Shown here: positions 1 to 5,822 of the stretch, piece by piece
Position numbering within the stretch: position 1 is the stretch's first letter
Layout: the number at the start of each line of letters is the position of its first letter
NCBI GenBank assembly: GCA_022567275.1
Contig: JADFHH010000089.1
Location: 1-6,940 of the forward strand
Length of the DNA: 6,940 nucleotides
Direction of reading: 5' to 3'
Source: Pseudomonadota bacterium
GTDB lineage: Bacteria > Pseudomonadota > Alphaproteobacteria > Rhizobiales > Methyloligellaceae
Position numbers and translations under genes: made by a program
Notes under the pieces: model-generated
Seen by the model: the letters and a program-made list of their open reading frames with translations, nothing else
Databases searched by the model: none
Told to the model about the DNA's origin: nothing

Positions 1-646
1 TCGGCGTGAAATTATTCCCCTCATATCCACCGACGGTGCAAAATTGTTCAGCCGTAGCGCTAGAGGACCCCGATGCATATAACGCATCTTCATGACTTGA
101 ATTGGCTTGGACCGCACACCCGACTGAAACAAGAGTGGCTCCTCCTTGAATATTGATCGCCCTCTTCACTGTCTTGTTGAGGGAGAGGATGCAGATTGGT
201 GACGCTTTATTGGTTACTGCCGTCGAGGTCACGCCGACATCGATCTGGTCAATGCTTATCACGCCCAGGAGAACCGTTTTTACTGAAATACCGGCACTGA
301 CCGTAACAGTATCCTCACCCGTAGATGTGTCATGATAGATCGATATGCTTGCCGTCGGCATGCTGGCTAATGCCTTGATGGACCAGTTCGCCTCAAATAT
401 CTTTTGGCCAAGTTCAATCCTCTCGCTCTCAGTAAGATTTGTGGTGGCCGCTACGGCCAGCGCCGTCGCATCTAGGGCAGCCTGTGTCTCTGTTTTGACG
501 CCAAGCGCTTGTCCATAGTCGATTGCCATGCCCATAAAACCTAACATCGGGACAAGCAGGAGTCCAAACAGGATCGCGGTGACGCCGCTTTGGTTGCGCC
601 AAAAGCGCTCTATATCATGAGCTAGGCGCCGAATTTGGTTTTTCAT
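1..646 (-). CDS. TadG-like Flp pilus-assembly protein, N-terminal part (cut by window edge)
   Basis: Reading the minus strand from ATG at 646-644 gives 215 codons without a stop, running off the left edge. The protein starts MKNQIRRLAHDIERFWRNQS, then has one hydrophobic segment at about residues 21-42 (GVTAILFGLLLVPMLGFMGM), followed by AIDYGQAL and QAALDATALAVA at 56-67. This basic start, single membrane anchor and 'D-Y-G...QAALDATALA' pattern is the TadE/TadG-like domain of Flp pilus machinery. From about residue 150 a Cys-containing region (PICILSLNKTVKRAINIQGG, then VSVGCAVQANSS, then FCTVGG) resembles the glycine/serine-rich beta region seen after the anchor in TadG-related proteins. 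Family knowledge: these are inner-membrane-anchored, largely periplasmic pseudopilin-like components of the tad locus. The C-terminus and any tad neighbours lie outside the window. Base composition is more AT-rich than the metabolic genes to the right. The start is the first usable ATG; the ribosome site (GTGAGAC) is weak. Confidence 0.8.
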   Translation of the reverse strand, partial: MKNQIRRLAHDIERFWRNQSGVTAILFGLLLVPMLGFMGMAIDYGQALGVKTETQAALDATALAVAATTNLTESERIELGQKIFEANWSIKALASMPTASISIYHDTSTGEDTVTVSAGISVKTVLLGVISIDQIDVGVTSTAVTNKASPICILSLNKTVKRAINIQGGATLVSVGCAVQANSSHEDALYASGSSSATAEQFCTVGGYEGNNFTP

Positions 647-674
647 GACAAATGTCTCACTACTTTAAAAAATA

Positions 675-713
675 GTACGAAAATATCGCATGGATGTCTA
701 AAGTTTTTCGTAC
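675..713. promoter_or_regulatory. Perfect 9-bp inverted repeat upstream of the tadG-like gene (possible operator)
   Basis: The AT-rich gap between the tadG-like gene and the IS contains gtacgaaaa at 675-683 and its exact complement ttttcgtac at 705-713, separated by 21 bp. It starts 29 bp upstream of the tadG-like start codon (the ATG is on the minus strand at 646), so a protein bound here would sit over the promoter or leader. Arm centres are 30 bp apart, about three helical turns. The spacer is too long and the arms too AT-rich for a good terminator. The regulatory role is inference only; no known operator is recognised. Confidence 0.3.
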
Positions 714-754
714 AGCACGTAATTTTAATTACATAAGGTTAACAGAATATACTT

Positions 755-2260
755 AGTCGAACGTGAACAATACAGTTTTCATGCCGCGACCGGTTTTGGC
801 TGCAATCGGCTAGCGATGGCGACGAGACATAATAAAAACCTCAGCCACTTGAGGAGGAGGTGGAAGTTGTAGCCGGCGGCGGCGAGGATGGCGTTGATGG
901 CGTCGCCTTGGCTGTGAGCGAGGTAGTTGCGGTCCATACGGTGCTCGTTCTTGATGTGGCCGATGACCGGTTCGACTGCCGCCCGGCGCCTCAGCTCTCG
1001 TTTGATCGTCGGCGTTATGCGGCGCTTCTGGCCTGTGGTGAAGACCGCGAACTTGTGGCTCAATGGCGCGTTGTGGCCGCGGTATCCGGCATCTGCCAGG
1101 ATGCGCTCGATCTTGGCCCCGAGGGTGCGCTCCATATCGGGGATGACGGTTTCGAGCGTGTGTCCGTCATACGGATTGCCGGGCAGCGCCATGGCATGCA
1201 GGGCGAACTGGCCGCCCCTGGAGCGCTTGAGCGTGGTGGCGATCGAGACCTTGACGCCGAACTCGTAAGGCGCACGCGCCTTGCCTTTGCCAATGCACTC
1301 CACTTCGGGGGCATGCAGGGAGTAGACTTTCTTGCCGCGCTGTCTGCGCTTTTGTCCGAGAACCCGGCCGGCCAGATGCAAGGGCCGGGTGAATATCTCC
1401 TCAAGATCGTCATCGCCGGCGATCCGGCGCGAGATGTCGCGGATGGTGCGCCCCAGATAGGTCCTGAGTGTGCGCAGAGACCGGTTTGCCCGCTTGAACT
1501 GCTTGGCATGGGCATAGCGCTGATGCTTGATCAGCGCCCGTTTGCCTACCCGCACATAAGACTGCCGCAGGTTCACTCCGGTCTTCCTGGCCAAGACGAC
1601 AAGGCGCTCGCGGGCCCGGTGAAGGAGCTTGGCATCGGTCGGGAACATCACGTTCTTGGATTGAACCGTGGTATCGACGATGACCCGGCGTGTGTCCTGG
1701 GGTTTCATCGCCCCGGTCTTGACCGCCACACTCAGGCTTTCCTGCAACAGGGCCGCAATCCGCTCCTCGCCCATGCGCTGGCGCCAGCGGGTCATTGATG
1801 AGCGCTCGAACGGCAATTCATGGCAAAAGAACTCTTCGCCGCACAAATATTGAAAATACGGGTTCTCCACCCAGCGGGCGCAGACATCCTCGTCGGACAG
1901 ATCGAAAGTGTATTTGAGTATCGCCAGCCCGGCCATCAACCGGGTCGGCAGCGGCGGCATGCCCGGGCCGTCGCTATAGACCTCGCCGAAGCGATGTTCC
2001 AGAAACGGCCAATCGATGGTGTCCGCCAGCCGCACCAGTTCATGGGCCATGTTGAGTATCTGATCGAGCCTCGAGCGGAACAGATCCTGTTCATTTGTGT
2101 TGCGGCGTTCGGGTGGTCTGGACATAGCGAATCATCCCTGTTGATCTCTCGTACGGGGAGTGAATCACGTCTGGAAATGAAAGTGAATCGCAAAATCAAA
2201 TTGCAAGGAAACACCGGGTAACCCAATGATTTCTTGCAGAACAGAGCGCCACAATTCGTG
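755..2260 (-). mobile_element. IS5-family insertion sequence (ends tentative)
   Basis: The certain part is the full-length transposase at 779-2125. No clean terminal inverted repeat is visible by eye. The best candidate boundaries are marked by the tetranucleotide ACTT at 751-754 and again at 2261-2264, a possible 4-bp target duplication. Just inside, left agtCGAAcGTGaac and the complement of the right end CACGAAttGTGgcg share CGAA and GTG with one gap. That match is weak, so the ends may be wrong by tens of bases. The implied 1506-bp length is normal for an IS with one gene of this size. The element lies between the tad gene and the other IS debris, all in the same minus orientation. Confidence 0.5.
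779..2125 (-). CDS. IS5-family transposase (DDE), full length
   Basis: This 448-residue protein is a DDE transposase that cuts and joins the ends of its own IS. The N-terminal part holds the IS5-type helical region (TRLMAGLAILKYTFDLSDED at 61-80, then FQYLCGEEFF at 91-100). The catalytic triad is readable: first Asp in RRVIVDTTVQ (D151), second in ILADAGYRGH (D345), Glu in AAVEPVIGHIKNEHRMDR (E385), with the conserved spacing into K392 and R396. An insert rich in Arg and Lys lies at about 165-265 between the first two acids, as is usual in this family. The ATG at 2125 is the only sensible start, because an in-frame stop lies two codons upstream. No frameshift or stop is seen, so the enzyme may be active. 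The C-terminus is hydrophobic then basic (LLLKWLRFLLCLVAIASRLQ). Long open frames on the opposite strand (for example 860-1798) are shadows of its GC-rich codon pattern. Confidence 0.92.
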   Translation of the reverse strand: MSRPPERRNTNEQDLFRSRLDQILNMAHELVRLADTIDWPFLEHRFGEVYSDGPGMPPLPTRLMAGLAILKYTFDLSDEDVCARWVENPYFQYLCGEEFFCHELPFERSSMTRWRQRMGEERIAALLQESLSVAVKTGAMKPQDTRRVIVDTTVQSKNVMFPTDAKLLHRARERLVVLARKTGVNLRQSYVRVGKRALIKHQRYAHAKQFKRANRSLRTLRTYLGRTIRDISRRIAGDDDLEEIFTRPLHLAGRVLGQKRRQRGKKVYSLHAPEVECIGKGKARAPYEFGVKVSIATTLKRSRGGQFALHAMALPGNPYDGHTLETVIPDMERTLGAKIERILADAGYRGHNAPLSHKFAVFTTGQKRRITPTIKRELRRRAAVEPVIGHIKNEHRMDRNYLAHSQGDAINAILAAAGYNFHLLLKWLRFLLCLVAIASRLQPKPVAA

Positions 2261-2263
2261 ACT
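2126..2263. other. Gap between IS5-family transposase and IS1182-like scrap; no gene
   Basis: No convincing coding sequence is seen. Most of this stretch should be the upstream (promoter and terminal) part of the IS5-family element, if its end is near 2260. The minus strand carries AGGGATG about 9-15 nt before the transposase ATG, a poor ribosome site, as is common for transposases. Short open frames here lack homology that I can recognise. Confidence 0.4.
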
Positions 2264-2392
2264 TCATTCAGCCATATCAATGGCTTGAAGATAGTTCACA
2301 GGGGACGGATTATCTTCGCTGATCCAGTCTTCAAGGCATTCGGGAAACAATGTGCTCTGGGAACGACACACACCTTCAATAAATCGCTTCAT
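2264..2392 (-). pseudogene. N-terminal scrap of an IS1182-family transposase
   Basis: The minus strand from ATG at 2392-2390 encodes 42 residues beginning MKRFIEGVCRSQSTLFPECL and continuing EDWISEDNP. This is the well-known opening of IS1182-type transposases (pattern MKRF-x-EG-x-x-R-x-Q-x-TL-x-PE-x-L-x-D-x-x-x-EDNP). In the family, EDNP is followed by a V-R-V-(I/V)-D-V-F-V-D stretch; here the sequence changes to SPVNYLQAIDMAE and stops, so homology ends near 2306. A full protein is about 450-500 residues, so about 93% of the gene is missing. A good ribosome site, GGGAGGG, lies 4 nt upstream of the ATG, so the start end is preserved although the gene is dead. The upstream minus-strand sequence TGTGTAAAAACGCC near 2440-2455 may be close to the old IS end. 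Family assignment rests on the N-terminal motif alone. Confidence 0.65.
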
Positions 2393-2561
2393 CAAACCCT
2401 CCCGCCAAAGAACGAGAGAATCATAACATCTCAGGCGTTTTTACACAGCCAAGGTCAACTCCTGCCGATCCAGCAAGGCATCCGGAGCGGCAGCTCCTGA
2501 GCGTATAGCGGCCAAACCAGCATCCAATGGCAGCTCTACCCCTGACAGCAGCCGTAAATCG
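2393..2561. other. Stretch between IS1182-like and IS66 remnants; no recognised gene
   Basis: The part nearest 2393-2455 is probably the 5' leader of the IS1182-like scrap. The rest, 2456-2561, may be host DNA or an older element. On the minus strand one frame is open from inside the IS66 end and reads LRLLSGVELPLDAGLAAIRS then GAAAPDALLDRQELTLAV and stops at 2441. Its composition is protein-like, which suggests the tail of a former gene, but I cannot name a family and there is no credible start within it. Confidence 0.35.
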
Positions 2562-2573
2562 GTAAGCGTCCGG
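2562..2573. repeat. Surviving IS66 terminal inverted repeat (outer end)
   Basis: The plus-strand sequence gtaagcgtccgg lies 52 bp beyond the tnpC stop and starts with the GTAAGCG signature of IS66-family ends. It marks the boundary of the remnant. Its partner at the other end has been deleted, so the full length of the repeat cannot be measured. Confidence 0.6.
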
Positions 2574-2605
2574 TGATGCCCACCTGGACTGACGGACCAA
2601 GTGCC

Positions 2606-2631
2606 CGTTACGCTCAGTGCTGAGCGTAACG
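2606..2631. repeat. 12-bp perfect palindrome over the tnpC stop codon
   Basis: cgttacgctcag (2606-2617) and ctgagcgtaacg (2620-2631) are exact complements separated by only TG. The tnpC remnant ends inside it: the last codons (Ala-Gln-His-stop) and the TGA at 2616-2614 are part of the palindrome. In RNA it could fold as a 10-11 bp stem with a four-base or smaller loop. It is not followed by a T-run on the minus strand, so it is not an obvious intrinsic terminator. Confidence 0.7.
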
Positions 2632-3159
2632 CCACGGCATGAGTTCGTCCAGTTTTGTGATCTTGTGGTCGGCGATGCGGGTCAGCGTGTCGGTGAGCCA
2701 GGCTTGCGGATCAACGCCGCTGAGCTTTGCCGTTTCGATCAGCGTATAGGCGATGGCGGCTGATTTACCGCCGCGTTCAGAGCCCATGAAGAGATAATTT
2801 TTTCTGCCCAGAGCTATGGGTCTCATGGATCGCTCGGCGGTATTGTTATCGAGCTCCAGAAAACCGTTTTCCAGATATGGCCTCAGACGCTTCATGCGTG
2901 TCAGGGCATAGCGAATGGCTCCGGCCAGCGGCGACTTGCCAGAGATTTTGGGAAGCTGAGCGGCGAGCCATGCTTCCAGATCATCGAAGACGGGTTTGGC
3001 TTTTTCCCGCCTGATCTTCACCCGTTCATCCGGCGGCCGGCCGCGAGCCTGTTTTTCGACCCCATAAAGCTTGGCAATCCGCAGAACCGCTTCCCCGGCG
3101 ATAGCTGAGCTCTGAGACTTGTGCACATCGACGAACTTACGCCGGATATGGGCCATGCA
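2614..3159 (-). pseudogene. tnpC: IS66-family transposase TnpC, C-terminal fragment
   Basis: The preserved part is about 180 residues of a protein normally about 500-550 long. It begins at CMAHIRRKFVDV, the conserved Cys-x-x-His and RRKF segment of the IS66 transposase domain. It continues through PKISGKSPLAGAIRYALTRM and the block FLELDNNTAERSMRPIALGR, where the Glu (108 counting from Met at 3156) is the last acid of the catalytic triad. It then reads LFMGSERGGKSAAIAYTLIE and the terminal AWLTDTLTRIADHKITKLDE, ending at LMPWRYAQH. The two catalytic Asp residues, zinc-binding region and leucine-zipper N-terminus are gone, so it cannot be active. The Met at 3156 is an internal residue and not a true start. 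The frame itself has no internal stop, suggesting a fairly recent truncation. Confidence 0.88.
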
Positions 3160-3160
3160 G

Positions 3161-3595
3161 GTAAACCTGGTTCTGGCGCTGCTCGGCGATGCGCGGATCG
3201 ATTGGCGGCGGTTTTTATCGGATGCCGTTCTTCACCCCTGGACCGCCGGATTGATGGTCACCGGGATGCTGGTCACGACCCTGGCCCCGACCGCTCTGCA
3301 TCTGGGTTACGCGCTGGGCGGTACGCTGTTTCAATTTAGCCCGCGCGCCAGGGCCGCCGCCGATCTGATCCCCGCGCCACGTGGGAGATGGAAGACAGTC
3401 GCCGATCGCCATCAGGTCACACGGACGCTGATCTACCGTAAATTCTGGCGCTTAATTGCTATGATTCTTGCAAACGCAGCGATCCTCGGGCTGCTATGGC
3501 TGTTGATAACATGGACCGCCTCCGTGGGATGGACGCTGCGCAATGTCGCCTATTGCGCCACGGCGTGGGGCTACGAACATTGTCCATTGTTCTAA
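3161..3595 (+). pseudogene. C-terminal remnant of an unidentified integral membrane protein
   Basis: The 144 codons before TAA at 3593-3595 have host-like codon use. There is a hydrophobic segment at about 25-57 of the fragment (HPWTAGLMVTGMLVTTLAPT, then ALHLGYALGG), a basic stretch at 61-97 (PRARAA, RGRWK, RTLIYRKF), and a second membrane segment at about 98-120 (LIAMILANAAILGLLWLLIT), ending in a short Cys-containing tail. I do not recognise the family. The sequence upstream of about 3160 belongs to the IS66 tnpC read on the other strand, so the original start and N-terminal part are missing. The frame happens to stay open into the IS, back to a TTG at 3119, which would add MCTSTNLRRIWAMQ from antisense tnpC; a chimeric short protein is therefore formally possible. 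The adenosyltransferase gene follows 57 nt later in the same direction. Confidence 0.6.
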
Positions 3596-3652
3596 TCGCC
3601 GATTTCACGCCGCATGATTTTGCTTTAGGCTCCCGGGGAAACCGAGGCTCAC

Positions 3653-4231
3653 ATGGTCATCTTGAACAAAATCTACACCCGCACCGGCGATGACGGGACC
3701 ACCGCGCTTGGCTCCGGCAAACGGCTGCCAAAACATCACCCGCGTATCGCCGCGTTCGGCGCGGTCGATGAAACCAACGCCGCCATCGGCGTGGCGCGGC
3801 TGGAGCTGGAGGACGCCCACGCGCAGATAGACTTAATGCTGGAGCGCATTCAGAACGATTTGTTCGATCTGGGCGCCGATCTGTGCGTGCCTGAGAATGG
3901 CGAACGAGCGGAAGGCGCGCTGCGTATCATTGCGTCCCAGGTGAAACGTCTCGAAGCGGAAATCGATGAGTTGAACGCTGCGCTGCAACCGTTGCGCTCA
4001 TTCGTTTTGCCCGGCGGCACCCGCGCGGCGGCCGCGCTGCATGTGGCGCGCACCGTGTGCCGGCGCGCCGAGCGGGGGATGGCGCAACTCGCCGTCATGA
4101 AAGATGAGACGGTGGGAGAAGCGGCGCTGCATTATATCAACCGCCTGTCGGATTTATTGTTCGTGGCCAGCCGTTATGTGAATGACAAAGGCAAGACCGA
4201 CCGGCTCTGGACCCCGGGCGAAAATCGTTAG
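3653..4231 (+). CDS. PduO/MMAB-type cob(I)alamin adenosyltransferase
   Basis: This enzyme transfers the 5'-deoxyadenosyl group of ATP to cob(I)alamin (or cob(I)yrinic acid a,c-diamide), giving adenosylcobalamin in the cytoplasm. The 192-residue length is normal. The ATP-binding N-terminus YTRTGDDGTTALGSGKR (8-24) is complete. It is followed by FGAVDETNAAIG (35-46), IQNDLFDLGADL (66-77), the nucleotide- and corrin-site helix ARTVCRRAER (132-141; R133, R137, R138 and E140 match the essential arginines and Glu of human MMAB), and NRLSDLLFVASRY (163-175) with D167. The ATG at 3653 has GAGG a few bases upstream and precedes the conserved TRTGDDG by seven residues, as expected. It overlaps nothing upstream; the rhomboid gene starts 4 nt after its stop. 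A nearby promoter is not obvious, and loss of the upstream gene's 5' end may have changed its transcription. Likely users of the cofactor are methylmalonyl-CoA mutase-type enzymes, not seen here. Confidence 0.95.
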   Translation: MVILNKIYTRTGDDGTTALGSGKRLPKHHPRIAAFGAVDETNAAIGVARLELEDAHAQIDLMLERIQNDLFDLGADLCVPENGERAEGALRIIASQVKRLEAEIDELNAALQPLRSFVLPGGTRAAAALHVARTVCRRAERGMAQLAVMKDETVGEAALHYINRLSDLLFVASRYVNDKGKTDRLWTPGENR

Positions 4232-4235
4232 CGAA

Positions 4236-4952
4236 ATGTTCGTCCCGCTCCACGATGCCAATCCGCTAACGTCCATCTCCTTTCAATATGTGACCGTCGG
4301 CCTGATCGCGCTCAATGCCGCCATCTATCTGCTGTTCGGAACGCAACTGATCTTATCCGGCCAGAACACTCTGATGGATTTCACGCTGATTCCGGTCGAG
4401 TTCTTCGCCGGAGCGGCAGCACCCTCATCGCGCCTCCCGGCGCTGGACGCCCCGCTGTTTAGCCCCGGGCGCTTCACCATCGTCAGCTATATGTTCCTCC
4501 ATGGCGGCTTCCTTCATTTACTCGGCAATATGGCGTTTCTGTGGGTGTTCGGCGACAATGTCGAGGACGCCATGGGGCATATCCGGTTTCTCCTGTTTTA
4601 TTTGATGTGCGGCATTTTCGCCGGGCTTACGCATAGTTTGATATTGCCGGATTCGGATATCCCCGTGATCGGCGCCAGCGGCGGCGTGGCGGGGATTGTC
4701 GCGGCTTATCTGATGCTCCATCCAAAGGTTAAAATATGGGTACTGGTGCTGTGGCGTATTCCGTTGCGGATCCCCGCCGCCTGGGTGCTCGGCTTCTGGA
4801 TCGCGTTGCAGCTGTTCAGCGCGCTGTCCTCGTCAGGGGGAAACACCGCCTGGTGGGCCCATGTCGGCGGTCTGGCCGCGGGGGCTGCGCTGATTCTCAT
4901 TATGCGCAGGCCCGGCGTGGCGCTGTTCGACCGGACGCCGGGCGGGGCGTGA
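4236..4952 (+). CDS. Rhomboid-family intramembrane serine protease
   Basis: The 238-residue membrane protein has the rhomboid layout. Hydrophobic segments lie at about 18-40, 81-107, 116-136, 144-162, 165-195 and 205-223, consistent with a six-helix core. The catalytic serine is in IGASGGVAGI (S148, motif GASG) and its partner histidine in WWAHVGGLAAG (H209). The H-x-x-x-N oxyanion motif is in HGGFLHLLGNMAF (H94 and N98). Family knowledge: such enzymes cleave transmembrane helices within the inner membrane; the substrate is not predictable. I chose the ATG at 4236, 4 nt after the adenosyltransferase stop, because it gives a normal short cytoplasmic N-terminus. The same frame is open further upstream to 4182, but that part lies in the preceding gene. 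The ribosome site is weak, so translation may be coupled to the adenosyltransferase. The loop at 41-78 between helices 1 and 2 is long, as is usual for the family. Confidence 0.93.
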   Translation: MFVPLHDANPLTSISFQYVTVGLIALNAAIYLLFGTQLILSGQNTLMDFTLIPVEFFAGAAAPSSRLPALDAPLFSPGRFTIVSYMFLHGGFLHLLGNMAFLWVFGDNVEDAMGHIRFLLFYLMCGIFAGLTHSLILPDSDIPVIGASGGVAGIVAAYLMLHPKVKIWVLVLWRIPLRIPAAWVLGFWIALQLFSALSSSGGNTAWWAHVGGLAAGAALILIMRRPGVALFDRTPGGA

Positions 4953-4994
4953 GGGCGCGCGATTGGGTGTGCTGGAATGCTTACTTGCGCAGTA

Positions 4995-5024
4995 TTGACT
5001 TGCCGCTATGGTAAGAAGTATTTT
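4995..5024 (+). promoter_or_regulatory. Candidate sigma-70 promoter for etfBA operon
   Basis: In the 120-bp gap between the rhomboid gene and etfB there is TTGACT at 4995-5000 (five of six to the -35 consensus) and TATTTT at 5019-5024 (four of six to -10), with an 18-bp spacer. A transcript starting near 5031 would leave a leader of about 40 nt before the etfB ATG. No terminator hairpin is visible before it, so read-through from the upstream pair is also possible. Assigned by eye only. Confidence 0.4.
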
Positions 5025-5060
5025 CCGCGCGCGATTTCGCTAATCGCCGGTAATCGCTCA

Positions 5061-5067
5061 GGGGGAG
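5061..5067 (+). promoter_or_regulatory. Ribosome binding site that fixes the etfB start
   Basis: GGGGGAG lies 5 nt before the ATG at 5073. It settles the start against the longer open frame that begins at 4977, whose extra residues match nothing in ETF beta subunits. Confidence 0.7.
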
Positions 5068-5072
5068 TTGTC

Positions 5073-5822
5073 ATGAAGGTCCTGGTCGCAATCAAAAGGA
5101 TCGTCGACTTTAACGTCAAGATCCGGGTCAAGACGGATGGCTCGGGGGTCGATCTCACCAATGTGAAAATGTCCATGAACCCGTTTGACGAGATCGCCGT
5201 CGAGGAGGCGATCCGGCTGAAAGAAGCCGGTCATGCGCAAGAGATCGTCGCCGTCTCGATCGGCCCGCAAAAGGCGCAGGAAACAATCCGCACCGCACTC
5301 GCCATGGGCGCCGACCGGGGCATCCTTATCCTGACCGATGACGCGGTTGAACCGCTGGCCGTCGCCAAGCTCCTGAAAGGCGTCGTCGAGGCCGAATCCC
5401 CCGATCTGGTGATTCTTGGCAAGCAGGCCATCGATGACGATTGCAACCAGACGGGGCAGATGCTGTCGGCGCTTCTCGGCTGGCCACAGGGCACGTTCGC
5501 GTCCAAGCTGGAACTGGACAACGGCAAGGCGCGGGTCACGCGCGAGGTCGATGGCGGGCTGCAAACGGTGATTTTGAATATGCCCTGTATCGTCACCACC
5601 GATCTCAGGCTCAACGAACCGCGTTACGCCTCATTACCGAACATCATGAAGGCCAAGAAAAAGCAGATCGAGGAAAAGACGCCGGGCGACTATGGCGTCG
5701 ACATTACGCCACGGCTGAAAATCCTCAAAACCACCGAACCGGCATCGCGCAAGGCGGGAGAAATAGTCGCCAATGCGGCCGAGCTGGTGGAGAAACTGAC
5801 AAACGAAGCAGGTGTGATCTGA
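5073..5822 (+). CDS. etfB: Electron transfer flavoprotein, beta subunit
   Basis: EtfB is the AMP-binding subunit of the soluble ETF heterodimer that accepts electrons from acyl-CoA and other dehydrogenases and passes them to ETF:quinone oxidoreductase. The 249-residue length is typical. The sequence opens MKVLVAIKRIVDFNVKIRVK, contains the NPFDEIAVEEAIRLKE region (36-51), the nucleotide-site strand DLVILGKQAIDDDCNQTGQM (111-130), and the ETF-beta signature VTTDLRLNEPRYASLPNIMK (174-193) followed by AKKK. That last part is the recognition loop that docks on partner dehydrogenases. It is the housekeeping group I type, closest in pattern to mitochondrial and alphaproteobacterial ETF. Its stop overlaps the etfA start in TGATG, which implies coupled translation at equal amounts. 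Confidence 0.97.
   Translation: MKVLVAIKRIVDFNVKIRVKTDGSGVDLTNVKMSMNPFDEIAVEEAIRLKEAGHAQEIVAVSIGPQKAQETIRTALAMGADRGILILTDDAVEPLAVAKLLKGVVEAESPDLVILGKQAIDDDCNQTGQMLSALLGWPQGTFASKLELDNGKARVTREVDGGLQTVILNMPCIVTTDLRLNEPRYASLPNIMKAKKKQIEEKTPGDYGVDITPRLKILKTTEPASRKAGEIVANAAELVEKLTNEAGVI

Larger units (their letters stand above)
2562..3160 (-). mobile_element. IS66-family element, 3' remnant
   Basis: About 600 bp remain of an element that is normally about 2.5 kb with tnpA, tnpB and tnpC. The surviving terminus reads gtaagcgtccgg on the plus strand from 2562. The GTAAGCG start is typical of IS66-family terminal inverted repeats. From there the element runs to about 3160 and contains the C-terminal third of tnpC. 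The other terminus, tnpA, tnpB and two thirds of tnpC are absent; the sequence switches abruptly to a host membrane-protein gene. With only one end left, the 8-bp target duplication usual for this family cannot be tested, and the remnant cannot move by itself. Confidence 0.75.

Noticed and set aside
153..335. 60-codon open frame on the plus strand at the left edge
   Set aside because: It is antisense to the TadG-like gene, which shows clear family features; no ribosome site is seen.
860..1798. 312-codon open frame on the plus strand opposite the IS5-family transposase
   Set aside because: It is fully antisense to a transposase with intact catalytic motifs, has no recognisable domain, and arises from the GC-rich codon pattern.
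2234..2500. 88-codon open frame on the plus strand in the IS zone
   Set aside because: It runs across the IS1182-like scrap and its leader on the opposite strand; the recognisable protein is on the minus strand.
2606..2631. Palindrome as an intrinsic terminator
   Set aside because: Neither side is followed by a run of T, so it was listed as a repeat instead.
3443..3465. TATGAT at 3460-3465 as a promoter for the adenosyltransferase gene
   Set aside because: No acceptable -35 hexamer lies 16-18 bp upstream, and it is nearly 200 bp from the gene inside the membrane-protein remnant.
4182..4235. Longer N-terminus for the rhomboid protease
   Set aside because: The extra 18 residues come from the end of the adenosyltransferase gene in another frame; the ATG at 4236 fits the family better.
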